A stretch of 7,525 bases of DNA from Hyphomonas sp. (GCA_003486945.1 DNFL01000334.1:1941-9465); one strand, 5' to 3'; shown: positions 1 to 6,679, numbered from the stretch's first letter. A program made the numbers and translations. The notes: generated by a model from the letters alone, not told the origin.

Positions 1-1433
1 TCATGGTCAACTGCAACCCGGAGACCGTCAGCACCGACTACGACACCAGCGACCGGCTTTATTTCGAGCCGCTGACCACCGAACATGTGCTCGAGATCAT
101 TCACAAAGAACAGACGGCGGGCGAATTGCTTGGCCTGATCGTCCAGTTCGGCGGGCAGACGCCGCTGAAGCTCGCTGGACCGCTGCACAAGGAAAAGGTT
201 CCGATCCTCGGCACGACGCCGGAATCGATCGACCTTGCCGAGGACCGCGAACAATTTGCCCGCCTGCTCGACGAATTGAATATCCAGCAGGCGCCGTCGC
301 GCACAGCGCGCAGCGTCGAGGAAGCAGAAGTGAAGGCAAACGAGATCGGCTATCCGGTCATGCTGCGCCCATCCTTCGTGCTGGGTGGCCGCGCGATGGA
401 AATCGCCCGCAACGATGAAGACCTCCGCAAATTCGCTGCCGAAGCATTGCAGGTTTCCGGCGACGCCTCGCTGTTCATCGACCGCTACCTAGCCGATGCC
501 ATCGAAGTGGATGTCGACGCGATCTGCGACGGGCACGATGTGCACGTTGCGGGCATCATGGAACATATCGAAGAGGCTGGCGTCCATTCCGGGGACTCCG
601 CCTGCGCCCTGCCGCCGTTCACTCTGTCGCCTGCCCTGCAGGGCCGCCTTGCCAAGCAGACCATCGCGCTCGCCCGCGCGCTGAATGTCCGGGGACTGAT
701 CAATATCCAATTCGCGGTGAAGGGCGAGGAAATCTATGTCCTCGAAGCCAACCCGCGCGCCAGCCGCACTGTTCCGTTCGTTGCCAAGGCCGTCGGCGCG
801 CCGATCGCAGCGATCGCCGCCAAAGTGATGGCCGGCCGGCCGCTCACCGACTTTGACCTGCGCCACGCCAATCCGCGCCGCATCGCCATCAAGGAAGCCG
901 TGTTCCCGTTCGCCCGTTTCCCGGGCGTCGATCCGCAGCTTGGCCCCGAAATGCGCTCGACCGGTGAGGTCATGGGCTGGGACGATGATTTCGGCATGGC
1001 CTTCCTCAAGAGCCAGCTCGGCGGCGGCATCCGCCTGCCGACCGAAGGCACGGTGTTCATCTCTGTCCGCGACAGCGACAAGCCCGGCGCCGTGGAAGCG
1101 GCCCGCAACCTGGTCGATATGGGCTTCACCATCCTCGCCACCAGTGGCACCGCGACCCACCTGGAAGCCTGCGGCATCCCCGTGAAGCGGGTGAACAAGG
1201 TGCTCGAGGGCCAGCCGCACATTGTCGATGCAATGATTAACGGCGATGTCCAGCTGGTGTTCAACACCACCGAAGGCGCCGCTTCGCTAGCCGACTCCGG
1301 CTCCATCCGCCGGACGGCAGTGGCGAGAAAAATCCCTTATTTCACAACGCTTGCGGCCTCGATTGCCTCTGTTCAGGCCATCGCCAGCCAGAAAACACAG
1401 GAAATCTCCGTCCGCGCCTTGCAAAGCGCCTGA
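1..1433 (+). CDS. carB: Carbamoyl phosphate synthase large subunit, 3' part (5' end outside window)
   Basis: This is the C-terminal part of the large subunit of carbamoyl phosphate synthase, which makes carbamoyl phosphate from bicarbonate, ammonia (supplied by the CarA glutaminase) and two ATP for pyrimidine and arginine synthesis. About 476 residues are visible, against roughly 1,070 for the whole protein. The frame is already open at the left edge, and the Met at base 3 is internal (the family has [20 protein letters not shown] here), so it is not the start. The second ATP-grasp half is shown by [10 protein letters not shown] (49-58), the glycine-rich [13 protein letters not shown] (122-134), [10 protein letters not shown] (168-177), HSGDSAC (195-201) and the metal-binding [13 protein letters not shown] (248-260). 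The C-terminal MGS-like allosteric domain follows from about residue 340, with [17 protein letters not shown] and FNTTEG. All motifs are intact and the gene looks functional. It ends in TGA 70 bases before greA, an adjacency common in Alphaproteobacteria. Confidence 0.98.
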   Translation, partial: MVNCNPETVSTDYDTSDRLYFEPLTTEHVLEIIHKEQTAGELLGLIVQFGGQTPLKLAGPLHKEKVPILGTTPESIDLAEDREQFARLLDELNIQQAPSRTARSVEEAEVKANEIGYPVMLRPSFVLGGRAMEIARNDEDLRKFAAEALQVSGDASLFIDRYLADAIEVDVDAICDGHDVHVAGIMEHIEEAGVHSGDSACALPPFTLSPALQGRLAKQTIALARALNVRGLINIQFAVKGEEIYVLEANPRASRTVPFVAKAVGAPIAAIAAKVMAGRPLTDFDLRHANPRRIAIKEAVFPFARFPGVDPQLGPEMRSTGEVMGWDDDFGMAFLKSQLGGGIRLPTEGTVFISVRDSDKPGAVEAARNLVDMGFTILATSGTATHLEACGIPVKRVNKVLEGQPHIVDAMINGDVQLVFNTTEGAASLADSGSIRRTAVARKIPYFTTLAASIASVQAIASQKTQEISVRALQSA

Positions 1434-1444
1434 GCCTGCCCCAC

Positions 1445-1473
1445 TTGACGCGTTTGTTTTTTGGCAACACGCT
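1445..1473 (+). promoter_or_regulatory. Weak candidate promoter upstream of greA
   Basis: A TTGACG hexamer (1445-1450), which fits the alphaproteobacterial -35 consensus, lies in the carB-greA gap. A -10 element at normal spacing (around 1468-1473) is poor. The GCTTTT at 1471 resembles the Caulobacter GCTANAWC element only in its first bases and is spaced too far away. greA may therefore be read from its own weak promoter, by read-through from carB, or both. Confidence 0.25.
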
Positions 1474-1503
1474 TTTCGCCGCTCAAGATGAGGGAAACTC
1501 ACG

Positions 1504-1977
1504 ATGGAACGCATCCCGATGACTGCCGAAGGCCATGCTGCCCTTCAGGCCGAACTCAAAGTGCTGAAATCCGTGGAACGCCCGAATATCATCGCGGCGA
1601 TTTCCGAGGCGCGCTCGCATGGTGACCTGTCGGAGAACGCGGAATATCACGCCGCCAAGGAGAAGCAGAGCTTCATCGAGGGCCGTATCAACGAGCTCGA
1701 CGACAAGCTCGCGCGCGCCGACATCATCGATGTCAGCAAGCTGAGCGGCAAGAAGATCCGCTTCGGCGCGACCGTGACCATCATCGATGTCGATTCGGAA
1801 GAGAAGTTCACCTACAAGATTGTCGGTGAAGACGAAGCCGATGTGAAACAGGGCAAGATCTCTGTCACCTCGCCCATCGCCCGCGCCATGATCGGCAAGG
1901 AAGAAGGCGACGAGGCGGAAGTCTCTGCGCCTTCGGGCGCGCGTGCCTATGAGGTTGCCAAAGTCGTTTACAAGTAA
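1504..1977 (+). CDS. greA: Transcription elongation factor GreA
   Basis: GreA rescues backtracked RNA polymerase: its N-terminal coiled coil enters the secondary channel and stimulates cleavage of the transcript 3' end. The predicted protein is 157 residues, against 158 for the E. coli protein. The N-terminal coiled coil (about 1-75) carries the family signature [14 protein letters not shown], with the two acidic tip residues D41 and E44 that position the catalytic metal. The C-terminal FKBP-like domain (about 80-157) ends in the usual [12 protein letters not shown] strand. The ATG is well supported: AGGGAA at 1491-1496 is seven bases upstream, and the protein begins [10 protein letters not shown] as expected for the family. 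The next gene starts 11 bases after its TAA, so the two are almost certainly co-transcribed. Confidence 0.98.
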   Translation: MERIPMTAEGHAALQAELKVLKSVERPNIIAAISEARSHGDLSENAEYHAAKEKQSFIEGRINELDDKLARADIIDVSKLSGKKIRFGATVTIIDVDSEEKFTYKIVGEDEADVKQGKISVTSPIARAMIGKEEGDEAEVSAPSGARAYEVAKVVYK

Positions 1978-1988
1978 GGGGCCGCGTC

Positions 1989-3062
1989 ATGGGCTCACTC
2001 TCGGGATCGCTCGGGCCTTCCGTCTGGGCGGTATCGGATGGCCGCGCCGGCAATGCGGCGCAGGTGCGTGCGCTGGTCTCGGCGCTGGGTGAGCCCGGCC
2101 GGTGGATGCGCATCGCGCACATTGCCGGCGAAGCGCATCGGGCAGACCCGATTGTGCTGACCCCCGGGGCGCCGTGGACCTGGTTTCCCGCCGATCAGTG
2201 GGTTGCACCGCTGCAATCCCTGCCGAAAGCCCAGCGCGCGCAGTTGACGCCGCCCTGGCCGACGCTTTGGATTGCTGCTGGCCGGCGCTCGGCGCCGTTC
2301 ACGAAACTCGTCCGAGAACAGTCGAAGGGCCAGACCTTCACGGTGCAGATTCTCGATCCCTACATCGACCCGTCGAACTTCGATCTCGTCGTCACGCCGG
2401 AACATGACGGGCTGGCAGGCGAGAATATCGTGACCACGGTTGGCTCGCCCGCCTATTTCTCGCCGGACCGGATGGAGGAGGCGGGCCAGCTGTTTGCTCC
2501 GCTGGCGGATGACACGAACCGCAGCGCGGTTGTCATTCTTGGCGGGCACTCGAAGACGCACAGGTTCACACCCGCCGCCGCCGCCAAACTCGAAGCGCAG
2601 CTGCGGGACCTCTCGAGGCAAGGATGGCGCCTGCGCATCACGGTGTCACGCCGAACGCCTGTCGAGATCATCGCGCAATTCCGCAAGATGGCGGACGAAA
2701 CAGGCAATCTCTTCTGGTCTGGCGCGCAGGATGGCCCGAACCCCTATCTCGCCTGGCTGATGTTTTCCAAGGCCGCGCTGGTGACCGAAGACAGCGCCAA
2801 TATGCTCTCCGAAGCGGCCTGGCACAGCCTGCCGGTGCATATCGTGCCGCTCGAAGGCAAGGCCGAGAAGTTCGACCGGCTGCACGAAACACTGATCGCG
2901 CGCGGCGCAGCGCGGCGCTTCACGGGCAGCATCGATCAGTGGACGTACGAACCGCTGCGCGAAGCAGACCGGGTTGCCGATCTGATCGTGGAGAAACTGC
3001 TGGAACGCCATCCGGCCCCGGCTTTCGGCAGCGGTTTCGTCATGCCGAGCTGGATGGACTGA
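1989..3062 (+). CDS. ELM1/DUF1022 family protein (GT-B-like fold)
   Basis: This 357-residue protein belongs to the 'mitochondrial fission ELM1' family (DUF1022, PF06258), named after a plant protein that recruits dynamin to mitochondria. The bacterial role is not established, and the fold is related to GT-B glycosyltransferases. Supporting motifs are the N-terminal WAVSDGRAGNAAQ (13-25), AAGRRSAP (96-103), QILDP (120-124), VVTPEHD (134-140), ILGGHSKTHRF (183-193), SRRTP (220-224) and the C-terminal ALVTEDSANMLSEA (263-276). The last is in the position where GT-B enzymes bind the nucleotide sugar. No signal peptide or membrane helix is evident, so it is probably cytoplasmic or peripheral. The ATG has AAGGGG (1976-1981) seven bases upstream, overlapping the greA stop codon, which indicates translation from a greA message. 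It converges with mnmA. Family assignment is strong; a sugar-transfer or envelope role is only inference from fold. Confidence 0.88.
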   Translation: MGSLSGSLGPSVWAVSDGRAGNAAQVRALVSALGEPGRWMRIAHIAGEAHRADPIVLTPGAPWTWFPADQWVAPLQSLPKAQRAQLTPPWPTLWIAAGRRSAPFTKLVREQSKGQTFTVQILDPYIDPSNFDLVVTPEHDGLAGENIVTTVGSPAYFSPDRMEEAGQLFAPLADDTNRSAVVILGGHSKTHRFTPAAAAKLEAQLRDLSRQGWRLRITVSRRTPVEIIAQFRKMADETGNLFWSGAQDGPNPYLAWLMFSKAALVTEDSANMLSEAAWHSLPVHIVPLEGKAEKFDRLHETLIARGAARRFTGSIDQWTYEPLREADRVADLIVEKLLERHPAPAFGSGFVMPSWMD

Positions 3063-3075
3063 GCTCGCTCAGGCC
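3056..3075. terminator. Symmetric hairpin over both convergent stop codons
   Basis: The perfect inverted repeat CTGAG-CTCG-CTCAG (3059-3072, four-base loop), flanked by GG and CC after one A/G mismatch, spans the six-base gap between two convergent genes. It contains both stop codons: TGA at 3060-3062 for the ELM1-family gene and TCA (TGA on the minus strand) at 3069-3071 for mnmA. Being symmetric, it would form in either transcript. Neither side has a following U tract, so it is not a classical intrinsic terminator. It may instead act as a 3'-end barrier or a pause for Rho. Confidence 0.4.
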
Positions 3076-4250
3076 AACGCCACGCGTTCATCCGCCGGCA
3101 AGGCCCGCGCGATGAAGCCGCCGCCAAGGATGCGGGTGGAACCGTCCGGATCGTAGAGCACGGCGGCCTGTCCGCGCGCAACGCCCTCTTCCGGCGCATC
3201 AAAGAACACCGCCGGCACGCCGTCCTCCAGGCCAAGGCGGCCCGGCACGGGCGGGCGGGTAGACCGCACACGGATCAATACGCGCGCGCTTTTTGCGGCG
3301 GCGTCTTCAAGGCGCCCTTCCCCAAGCCAGTTCAGTTCTTCCAGCAACAGGCCGCGCGTCATCAGCGCTTCGCGCGGGCCAACCAGGACACGGCGTTTCG
3401 GGGCATCGATCTTGACCACGAACAGCGGATCTCCGGTCGCAACGCCGAGCCCGCGACGCTGGCCGATGGTGTAGTGGATCACGCCTTCATGCTCGCCCAG
3501 CACGCGGCCATCGAGATGCACGATCTCGCCTGCGCGGCCCGAACCGGGGCGCAGTTTCTCGACAACTTTCGCATACGAGCCTTCCGGCACGAAGCAGATA
3601 TCCTGGCTGTCCGGCTTCGCCGCGACCGGCAGGTCGAACTTCTCTGCCAACGCGCGAACCTCCGTCTTCGGAAGATCGCCGAGCGGAAAGCGCAGATAGT
3701 CCAGCTGTTCGCGCGTGGTGGCGAACAGGAAGTAAGACTGATCGCGGCTCGCATCGCGTGCGCGGTGCAGCTCCGGCCCGTCCGGGCCATCCGTGCGCCG
3801 GATGTAATGGCCGGTCGCAAGACAATCGGCGCCGAGCTCCTTCGCGGTGCGCAGGAGGTCCGAGAATTTGACCGTTTGGTTGCAGCGGATACAGGGGATC
3901 GGAGTCGAACCGGCAAGATAGGTGTCGGCGAAATCCTCCATCACCTGCTCGCGAAAGCGGCTCTCGTAGTCCAGAACATAGTGCGGAATTCCGATACGGT
4001 CGGCCACATTGCGGGCGTCGTGAATGTCCTGCCCGGCGCAGCAGGCGCCTTTCTTCTCGATGGCGGCGCCATGATCATAGAGCTGCAGCGTGATGCCGAT
4101 GACATCATAGCCCTCGGCCTTCAGCATCGCAGCGACCACGGAGGAATCCACGCCGCCCGACATGGCAGCCACAACCCGCGTCTGATGGGGAGGCCTCGCA
4201 AATCCAAGCGAGTTCAGGCGGCCCTCGGGCCACGAAGTATCAATCGTCAT
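3069..4250 (-). CDS. mnmA: tRNA-specific 2-thiouridylase MnmA
   Basis: MnmA uses ATP to adenylate U34 of tRNA-Lys, -Glu and -Gln and then installs sulfur to give 2-thiouridine, improving decoding at the wobble position. The protein is 393 residues; E. coli MnmA is 368, and the extra length is mainly an N-terminal extension of about 25 residues and some loops. The PP-loop [11 protein letters not shown] is at 29-39. [15 protein letters not shown] (115-129) holds C120 and C123, TGHYIRR is at 146-152, and DSQDICF (214-220) holds C219. C123 and C219 align with E. coli catalytic Cys102 and Cys199. C120 replaces E. coli Asp99, giving a CxxC motif. [11 protein letters not shown] (260-270) begins the central and C-terminal beta domains, which end ILGGGFI. 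The ATG follows GAGAG within about ten bases. A terminator separates it from cheR, so it probably has its own promoter in the 60-base leader. Confidence 0.97.
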   Translation of the reverse strand: MTIDTSWPEGRLNSLGFARPPHQTRVVAAMSGGVDSSVVAAMLKAEGYDVIGITLQLYDHGAAIEKKGACCAGQDIHDARNVADRIGIPHYVLDYESRFREQVMEDFADTYLAGSTPIPCIRCNQTVKFSDLLRTAKELGADCLATGHYIRRTDGPDGPELHRARDASRDQSYFLFATTREQLDYLRFPLGDLPKTEVRALAEKFDLPVAAKPDSQDICFVPEGSYAKVVEKLRPGSGRAGEIVHLDGRVLGEHEGVIHYTIGQRRGLGVATGDPLFVVKIDAPKRRVLVGPREALMTRGLLLEELNWLGEGRLEDAAAKSARVLIRVRSTRPPVPGRLGLEDGVPAVFFDAPEEGVARGQAAVLYDPDGSTRILGGGFIARALPADERVALA

Positions 4251-4265
4251 CTTCTCTCACTCCCA

Positions 4266-4282
4266 CCGGGTTCAAGGCCCGG
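4266..4282 (-). promoter_or_regulatory. Hairpin in the mnmA 5' leader
   Basis: A perfect five-base-pair stem with a seven-base loop lies 15 bases upstream of the mnmA ATG; in the mnmA transcript it reads CCGGG-CCUUGAA-CCCGG. Read on the opposite strand, the same element is CCGGG-TTCAAGG-CCCGG. That has the stem length, loop length and TTCRANN loop consensus of a tRNA T arm, but no surrounding tRNA can be built. It sits just before the GAGAG ribosome-binding region and could affect initiation. A regulatory function is not demonstrated. Confidence 0.35.
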
Positions 4283-4311
4283 AGCAGCTGGTTGAAGGCG
4301 GCATATAAGGG

Positions 4312-4335
4312 AAAAGCCCCGCGAATGCGAGGGGC
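4312..4335 (-). terminator. Rho-independent terminator after cheR
   Basis: On the minus strand, four bases after the cheR stop codon, there is a hairpin with stem GCCCC/GGGGC (4316-4320 with 4331-4335). After one mismatch it is extended by two more pairs, with a four-base loop. The hairpin is followed at once by TTTT and, after CCC, another TT. This is a reasonable intrinsic terminator. It marks the end of the chpT-receiver-cheR transcription unit and separates it from mnmA. Confidence 0.6.
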
Positions 4336-4339
4336 AGGT

Positions 4340-5176
4340 TCAGGCGGCCGTTATCGCCCGGGCGTTGGCCGTGCCGGCGGCGACCCAGCCGAAGCGCAGG
4401 TCGCTGGAGGGCTCCAGCCGGTCGGTGAGGCCGTAGAGCGCTTCGCCTTCGGCAAGCAGGATGGTGCCGCCTGCGGAGAGCTGGTTGGCAAGGCTTTCGG
4501 CGAGGCGCACGCGCGCTGGCCGGGCCATCCCGGATAGCACATTGCGGCAGAGGATGATTTCGAACTTGCCAAGGCCGCCGGCGGGTTCGATCAGGTTGTG
4601 CGTGCGGAAGCTGACGCGCGAGCGCAGGGCTTCGGAGGCTTGCCAGTCGCCCGAGTCGAGACGGGTGAAATGCTGCAGCAGGCGCTGGATCGGCAGGCCG
4701 CGCTGAACTTCGTAGTGGCCGTAGGTGCCGAGGCGGCCCTTCTCGGTCGCCTGTTTGCAGATGTCGGTCGAGAGGATTTCGATCTTGGCGCCCGGCAGTG
4801 GATCGTCCTCGAGCAGCATGGCGAGGGAGTAGGCCTCCTGCCCCGTGCTGCCACCCGCACACCAGATGCGGACACGGCCCGAAGGCGAGGCGGCGAGCGC
4901 GTTCGCCAGCTTCGTGCGCATCAGGAATTCGAGCGATCCGCGATCACGGAAGAACCAGGTGTCGCGCGACAGGAGCGCAGCGGCGACCTCGGCGCGGAAC
5001 ACGGGGTTCTGGCGGGACTCGAGGCAGTGGACGAGATCGTCGAGCGTGCCGAAGCCTTCGCGGCGCGCGATGCCGGCGAGGCGCGCTTCCATCAGATAGG
5101 CTTTCGAGGGCGCAATCGACTGGCCTGTCGTGCTCAGGGCGAGGTCGGCAAGCGCGTTGAATACTGTGTCCTGCAT
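4340..5176 (-). CDS. CheR-type protein-glutamate O-methyltransferase
   Basis: CheR enzymes transfer a methyl group from S-adenosylmethionine to glutamates of chemoreceptors. This protein is 278 residues, the usual length. An N-terminal helical domain (1-75) ends in the family signature DTWFFRD (72-78). The SAM-binding Rossmann domain follows, with IWCAGGSTGQEAYSLAM (104-120; STGEE is commoner, but STGQE also occurs in CheRs), STDI (136-139), YEVQRGLP (155-162) and ILCRNVL (208-214). There is no C-terminal tail after the catalytic domain. The ATG is chosen because GGAG lies six bases upstream. No receptor, CheA, CheW or CheB is nearby, so its partner is unknown. It follows the CheY-like receiver and chpT on the same strand and ends in a terminator. 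Family certainty is high; involvement in chemotaxis as opposed to another methylation-linked output is open. Confidence 0.92.
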   Translation of the reverse strand: MQDTVFNALADLALSTTGQSIAPSKAYLMEARLAGIARREGFGTLDDLVHCLESRQNPVFRAEVAAALLSRDTWFFRDRGSLEFLMRTKLANALAASPSGRVRIWCAGGSTGQEAYSLAMLLEDDPLPGAKIEILSTDICKQATEKGRLGTYGHYEVQRGLPIQRLLQHFTRLDSGDWQASEALRSRVSFRTHNLIEPAGGLGKFEIILCRNVLSGMARPARVRLAESLANQLSAGGTILLAEGEALYGLTDRLEPSSDLRFGWVAAGTANARAITAA

Positions 5177-5246
5177 TTCCTGCTCCGCTTCGGGATGCTC
5201 CGCAGCCCGATCGTTACCAATACGTGCCCCGATCTTAAGAAAGACT

Positions 5247-5612
5247 TCAGATCAGGCCGACTTCCGCAAACTTGCTCTCGAGAATGTCGGCATCGAAGGG
5301 CTTCATGATGAATTCGTCCGCGCCCGACCGGATGGCTTCCTGGATGTGCTCGGCATCGTTCTCGATGGAGCAGAACACCACGCGCGGAACCTTGCCGCCT
5401 TCTTCCCGGCGCAGCGCCTTGACGAAGTCGAGGCCGTTCATCACGGGCATGTTCCAGTCGAGGATCACGGCATCGGGCATGGCGCGCCGGCACATGTCCA
5501 GCGCTTCGGAGCCTTCGGACGCTTCAGTGACGGCGAAGCCGAGATCCCGCACGATCCGGGACGCAACCTTCCGGACAACCCGGGAGTCGTCAACAATGAG
5601 GCACGTCTTCAT
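5247..5612 (-). CDS. Single-domain response regulator (CheY-like receiver)
   Basis: This is a 121-residue stand-alone receiver domain with no output domain, so it should act through protein-protein contact when phosphorylated. The acid pocket is D8 and D9 (LIVDDSRVVRK), the phospho-acceptor is D52 (VILDWNMPVMNG), the switch hydroxyl is S82 (VVFCSIEND), and the conserved lysine is K104 (FIMKPFD). All are present, so it should be phosphorylatable. It lies between chpT (98 bases upstream) and cheR (70 bases downstream) on the same strand. From memory, Caulobacter relatives also keep a CheY-like receiver and a CheR beside chpT, but that could not be checked here. Whether ChpT, a CheA or another kinase phosphorylates it cannot be told from sequence. 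An imperfect AT-rich inverted repeat (5231-5253) overlaps its stop codon but has no U tract. Confidence 0.95.
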   Translation of the reverse strand: MKTCLIVDDSRVVRKVASRIVRDLGFAVTEASEGSEALDMCRRAMPDAVILDWNMPVMNGLDFVKALRREEGGKVPRVVFCSIENDAEHIQEAIRSGADEFIMKPFDADILESKFAEVGLI

Positions 5613-5667
5613 GAGGCGCAGGTCCGCTCAGCTTGATGTCATACGGAATCAGGGGTGCCTCAGAGGT

Positions 5668-5694
5668 GTTAACAAACCCTGACCAGAGCTTAAC
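5668..5694 (-). promoter_or_regulatory. Paired TTAAC half-sites upstream of the receiver gene (possible CtrA sites)
   Basis: The 97-base gap between chpT and the receiver gene contains GTTAAC at 5668-5673 (palindromic) and TTAAC at 5690-5694. The two TTAA cores start exactly 21 bases apart, about two helical turns. The CtrA consensus is TTAA-N7-TTAA, so these are half-sites and not a full box. A GAATC (GANTC) methylation site follows at 5646-5650. Binding is inference. It would be consistent with cell-cycle control of the receiver and cheR genes. Confidence 0.3.
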
Positions 5695-5709
5695 GAATTG
5701 CAACTACAC

Positions 5710-6384
5710 TCAGATTTGGGACTTGAGACCCGTCGCCATCAACACAACGCCGTCCTGCGTGACCCGGGCTGTCAACGTGCCGCCGAGGTTGTCGGAAGTC
5801 ATCTTGGCGAACAGGGGCTGGATGTTTTCCGGCCGCCAGCCACCTTCAGGCTCGTCCCCGGCGAGCGCCCTGGCAACGTCTTCCTTGAGGATTACCCGGT
5901 CGCCCTTGCAGGTGAGGACGACGTTTTTCACCCCGCCCTCTTCGCGCACGCGAACATGGATCACACCGCCCCGCACAAGGCAGGTGAGGGCCACCATGAC
6001 GAGGTTCATCACCAGGCGGGCATGACCAAAGCCGAGTTCAGTGGTGCCGATGTCCCATTCGATGCTGGGCTTCTGGAAGCGGACATAATCGTCGGTTAGC
6101 TTGCGGAACTGGTGCACATCGGCTGTGCCGGGCTGCAGGCCCATGGAGCCGAAGGCATAGCGCAGGAACTGGAGCGTCGCGGCGACACTCTGGGCCCCTT
6201 CCCGCAGCGTGCGCTCGGAATGGGCCTTCTCTTCAGGGCTGCCGGGACTGTCGAGCATTTCCAGCGACAGCGACATTGTCGCCGCCGGCGAGACAATATC
6301 GTGGCAGAGCCGCGCAGCGAGGAACGCGGCGAAGCGCGCGGGATCAAGGTTCATAGGTTTCAGCCCGTCTCTGGTATCAGCCAT
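5710..6384 (-). CDS. chpT: Histidine phosphotransferase ChpT
   Basis: ChpT is the dimeric histidine phosphotransferase that moves phosphate from hybrid kinases such as CckA to the response regulators CtrA and CpdR in Alphaproteobacteria. The predicted protein is 224 residues, typical for the family. The N-terminal helical hairpin carries FAAFLAARLCHDIVSPAA (18-35), in which H28 is the phospho-accepting histidine followed by D29. The helix-2 region LQFLRYAFGS (71-80) also matches. The C-terminal half (about 90-224) resembles a degenerate histidine-kinase ATPase domain without recognisable nucleotide-binding boxes, as known for ChpT. The start is uncertain. ATG 6384 sits five bases after a predicted -10 and could be leaderless; ATG 6354 would give MNLDPARF with a leader of about 30 bases. 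Neither has a good ribosome-binding site. No CckA or CtrA gene is in the window. Confidence 0.92.
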   Translation of the reverse strand: MADTRDGLKPMNLDPARFAAFLAARLCHDIVSPAATMSLSLEMLDSPGSPEEKAHSERTLREGAQSVAATLQFLRYAFGSMGLQPGTADVHQFRKLTDDYVRFQKPSIEWDIGTTELGFGHARLVMNLVMVALTCLVRGGVIHVRVREEGGVKNVVLTCKGDRVILKEDVARALAGDEPEGGWRPENIQPLFAKMTSDNLGGTLTARVTQDGVVLMATGLKSQI

Positions 6385-6418
6385 GCTGCAGAATCGGTTG
6401 CTCCGCCCGGCCTGTCAA
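6384..6418 (-). promoter_or_regulatory. Predicted chpT promoter with a GANTC site in the -10
   Basis: On the minus strand a perfect TTGACA -35 (6418-6413) is followed, after 17 bases, by GATTCT (6395-6390), three of six matches to TATAAT. The first five bases of the -10, GATTC, form a GANTC site, the target of the CcrM adenine methyltransferase. The expected transcription start falls at or next to the first base of ATG 6384. This suggests either a leaderless chpT message or use of the downstream ATG 6354. Confidence 0.5.
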
Positions 6419-6439
6419 TCAAGTGTGGGTGACAGGAAG

Positions 6440-6679
6440 TTAACGCGCACCGCCGCCCGGCGGGTCGATATCGTCGTGGCCGTGGCGGGAACTGTAAAAA
6501 CTGAGAGCGAAAAGGCCCGCAGAAAGGCCGAGCGTGAGGACGCCGCCGAGGATGTAGGCGAACCAGCCATGCCCTGAGACGCCCGAGCCCAGCCCCTCCC
6601 AGAAATAGGTTGCGCCCCAGAGTATAAGCCCCAGGGCGGCAAAACCTGCAATGATCCAGAAAATTAGTGGCCGTGACAT
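6440..6679 (-). CDS. Small two-helix inner-membrane protein, unknown function
   Basis: This is a 79-residue protein I do not recognise. Two hydrophobic segments are clear: about residues 5-27 (beginning LIFWIIAGFAALGLILWG) and about 40-62 (YILGGVLTLGLSAGLFALSF). A short glycine-rich loop (GLGSGVSGHG) joins them, and the hydrophilic tail RHGHDDIDPPGGGAR follows. By the positive-inside rule, with Arg at residue 3 and Arg65 after the second helix, both ends may face the cytoplasm. The ATG is the only methionine start, with an in-frame TAG just upstream, and it lacks a good ribosome-binding site. It starts 39 bases after ydbL and ends 55 bases before chpT on the same strand. Clean membrane topology and the fit between two real genes support it as a real gene; its function is unknown. 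Confidence 0.75.
   Translation of the reverse strand: MSRPLIFWIIAGFAALGLILWGATYFWEGLGSGVSGHGWFAYILGGVLTLGLSAGLFALSFYSSRHGHDDIDPPGGGAR

Noticed and set aside
489..1306. Two minus-strand frames (243 and 190 codons) inside carB
   Set aside because: They are antisense to well-conserved CarB sequence, overlap each other in different frames, and show no family motifs.
1450..1471. Possible hairpin with a T-rich loop between carB and greA
   Set aside because: The pairing has several mismatches and the T run is in the loop and not after the stem, so it does not look like a terminator.
4218..4290. Possible tRNA gene suggested by the T-arm-like element
   Set aside because: No acceptor-stem partner, anticodon arm or D arm can be found at the expected distances, and the upstream part would lie inside the mnmA coding region.
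3474..4295. Long plus-strand open frame of 273 codons opposite mnmA
   Set aside because: It lies almost wholly antisense to a clear mnmA with conserved motifs. It has no recognisable domains, and long antisense frames are expected in GC-rich coding DNA.
4303..4308. TTATAT on the minus strand as a -10 for mnmA
   Set aside because: No acceptable -35 lies 16-18 bases upstream; that space is taken by the cheR terminator hairpin. mnmA probably has a promoter in this gap but I cannot place it.
5231..5253. AT-rich inverted repeat (GATCT...AGATC) at the end of the receiver gene
   Set aside because: The stem is imperfect and not GC-rich, and no U tract follows on either strand. It is unlikely to be an intrinsic terminator and the genes are probably co-transcribed.
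4598..5308. Plus-strand open frame of 236 codons opposite cheR
   Set aside because: It is a shadow of cheR; its residue composition is rich in Arg, Glu and Gly as produced by the antisense frame, with no domain or ribosome-binding support.
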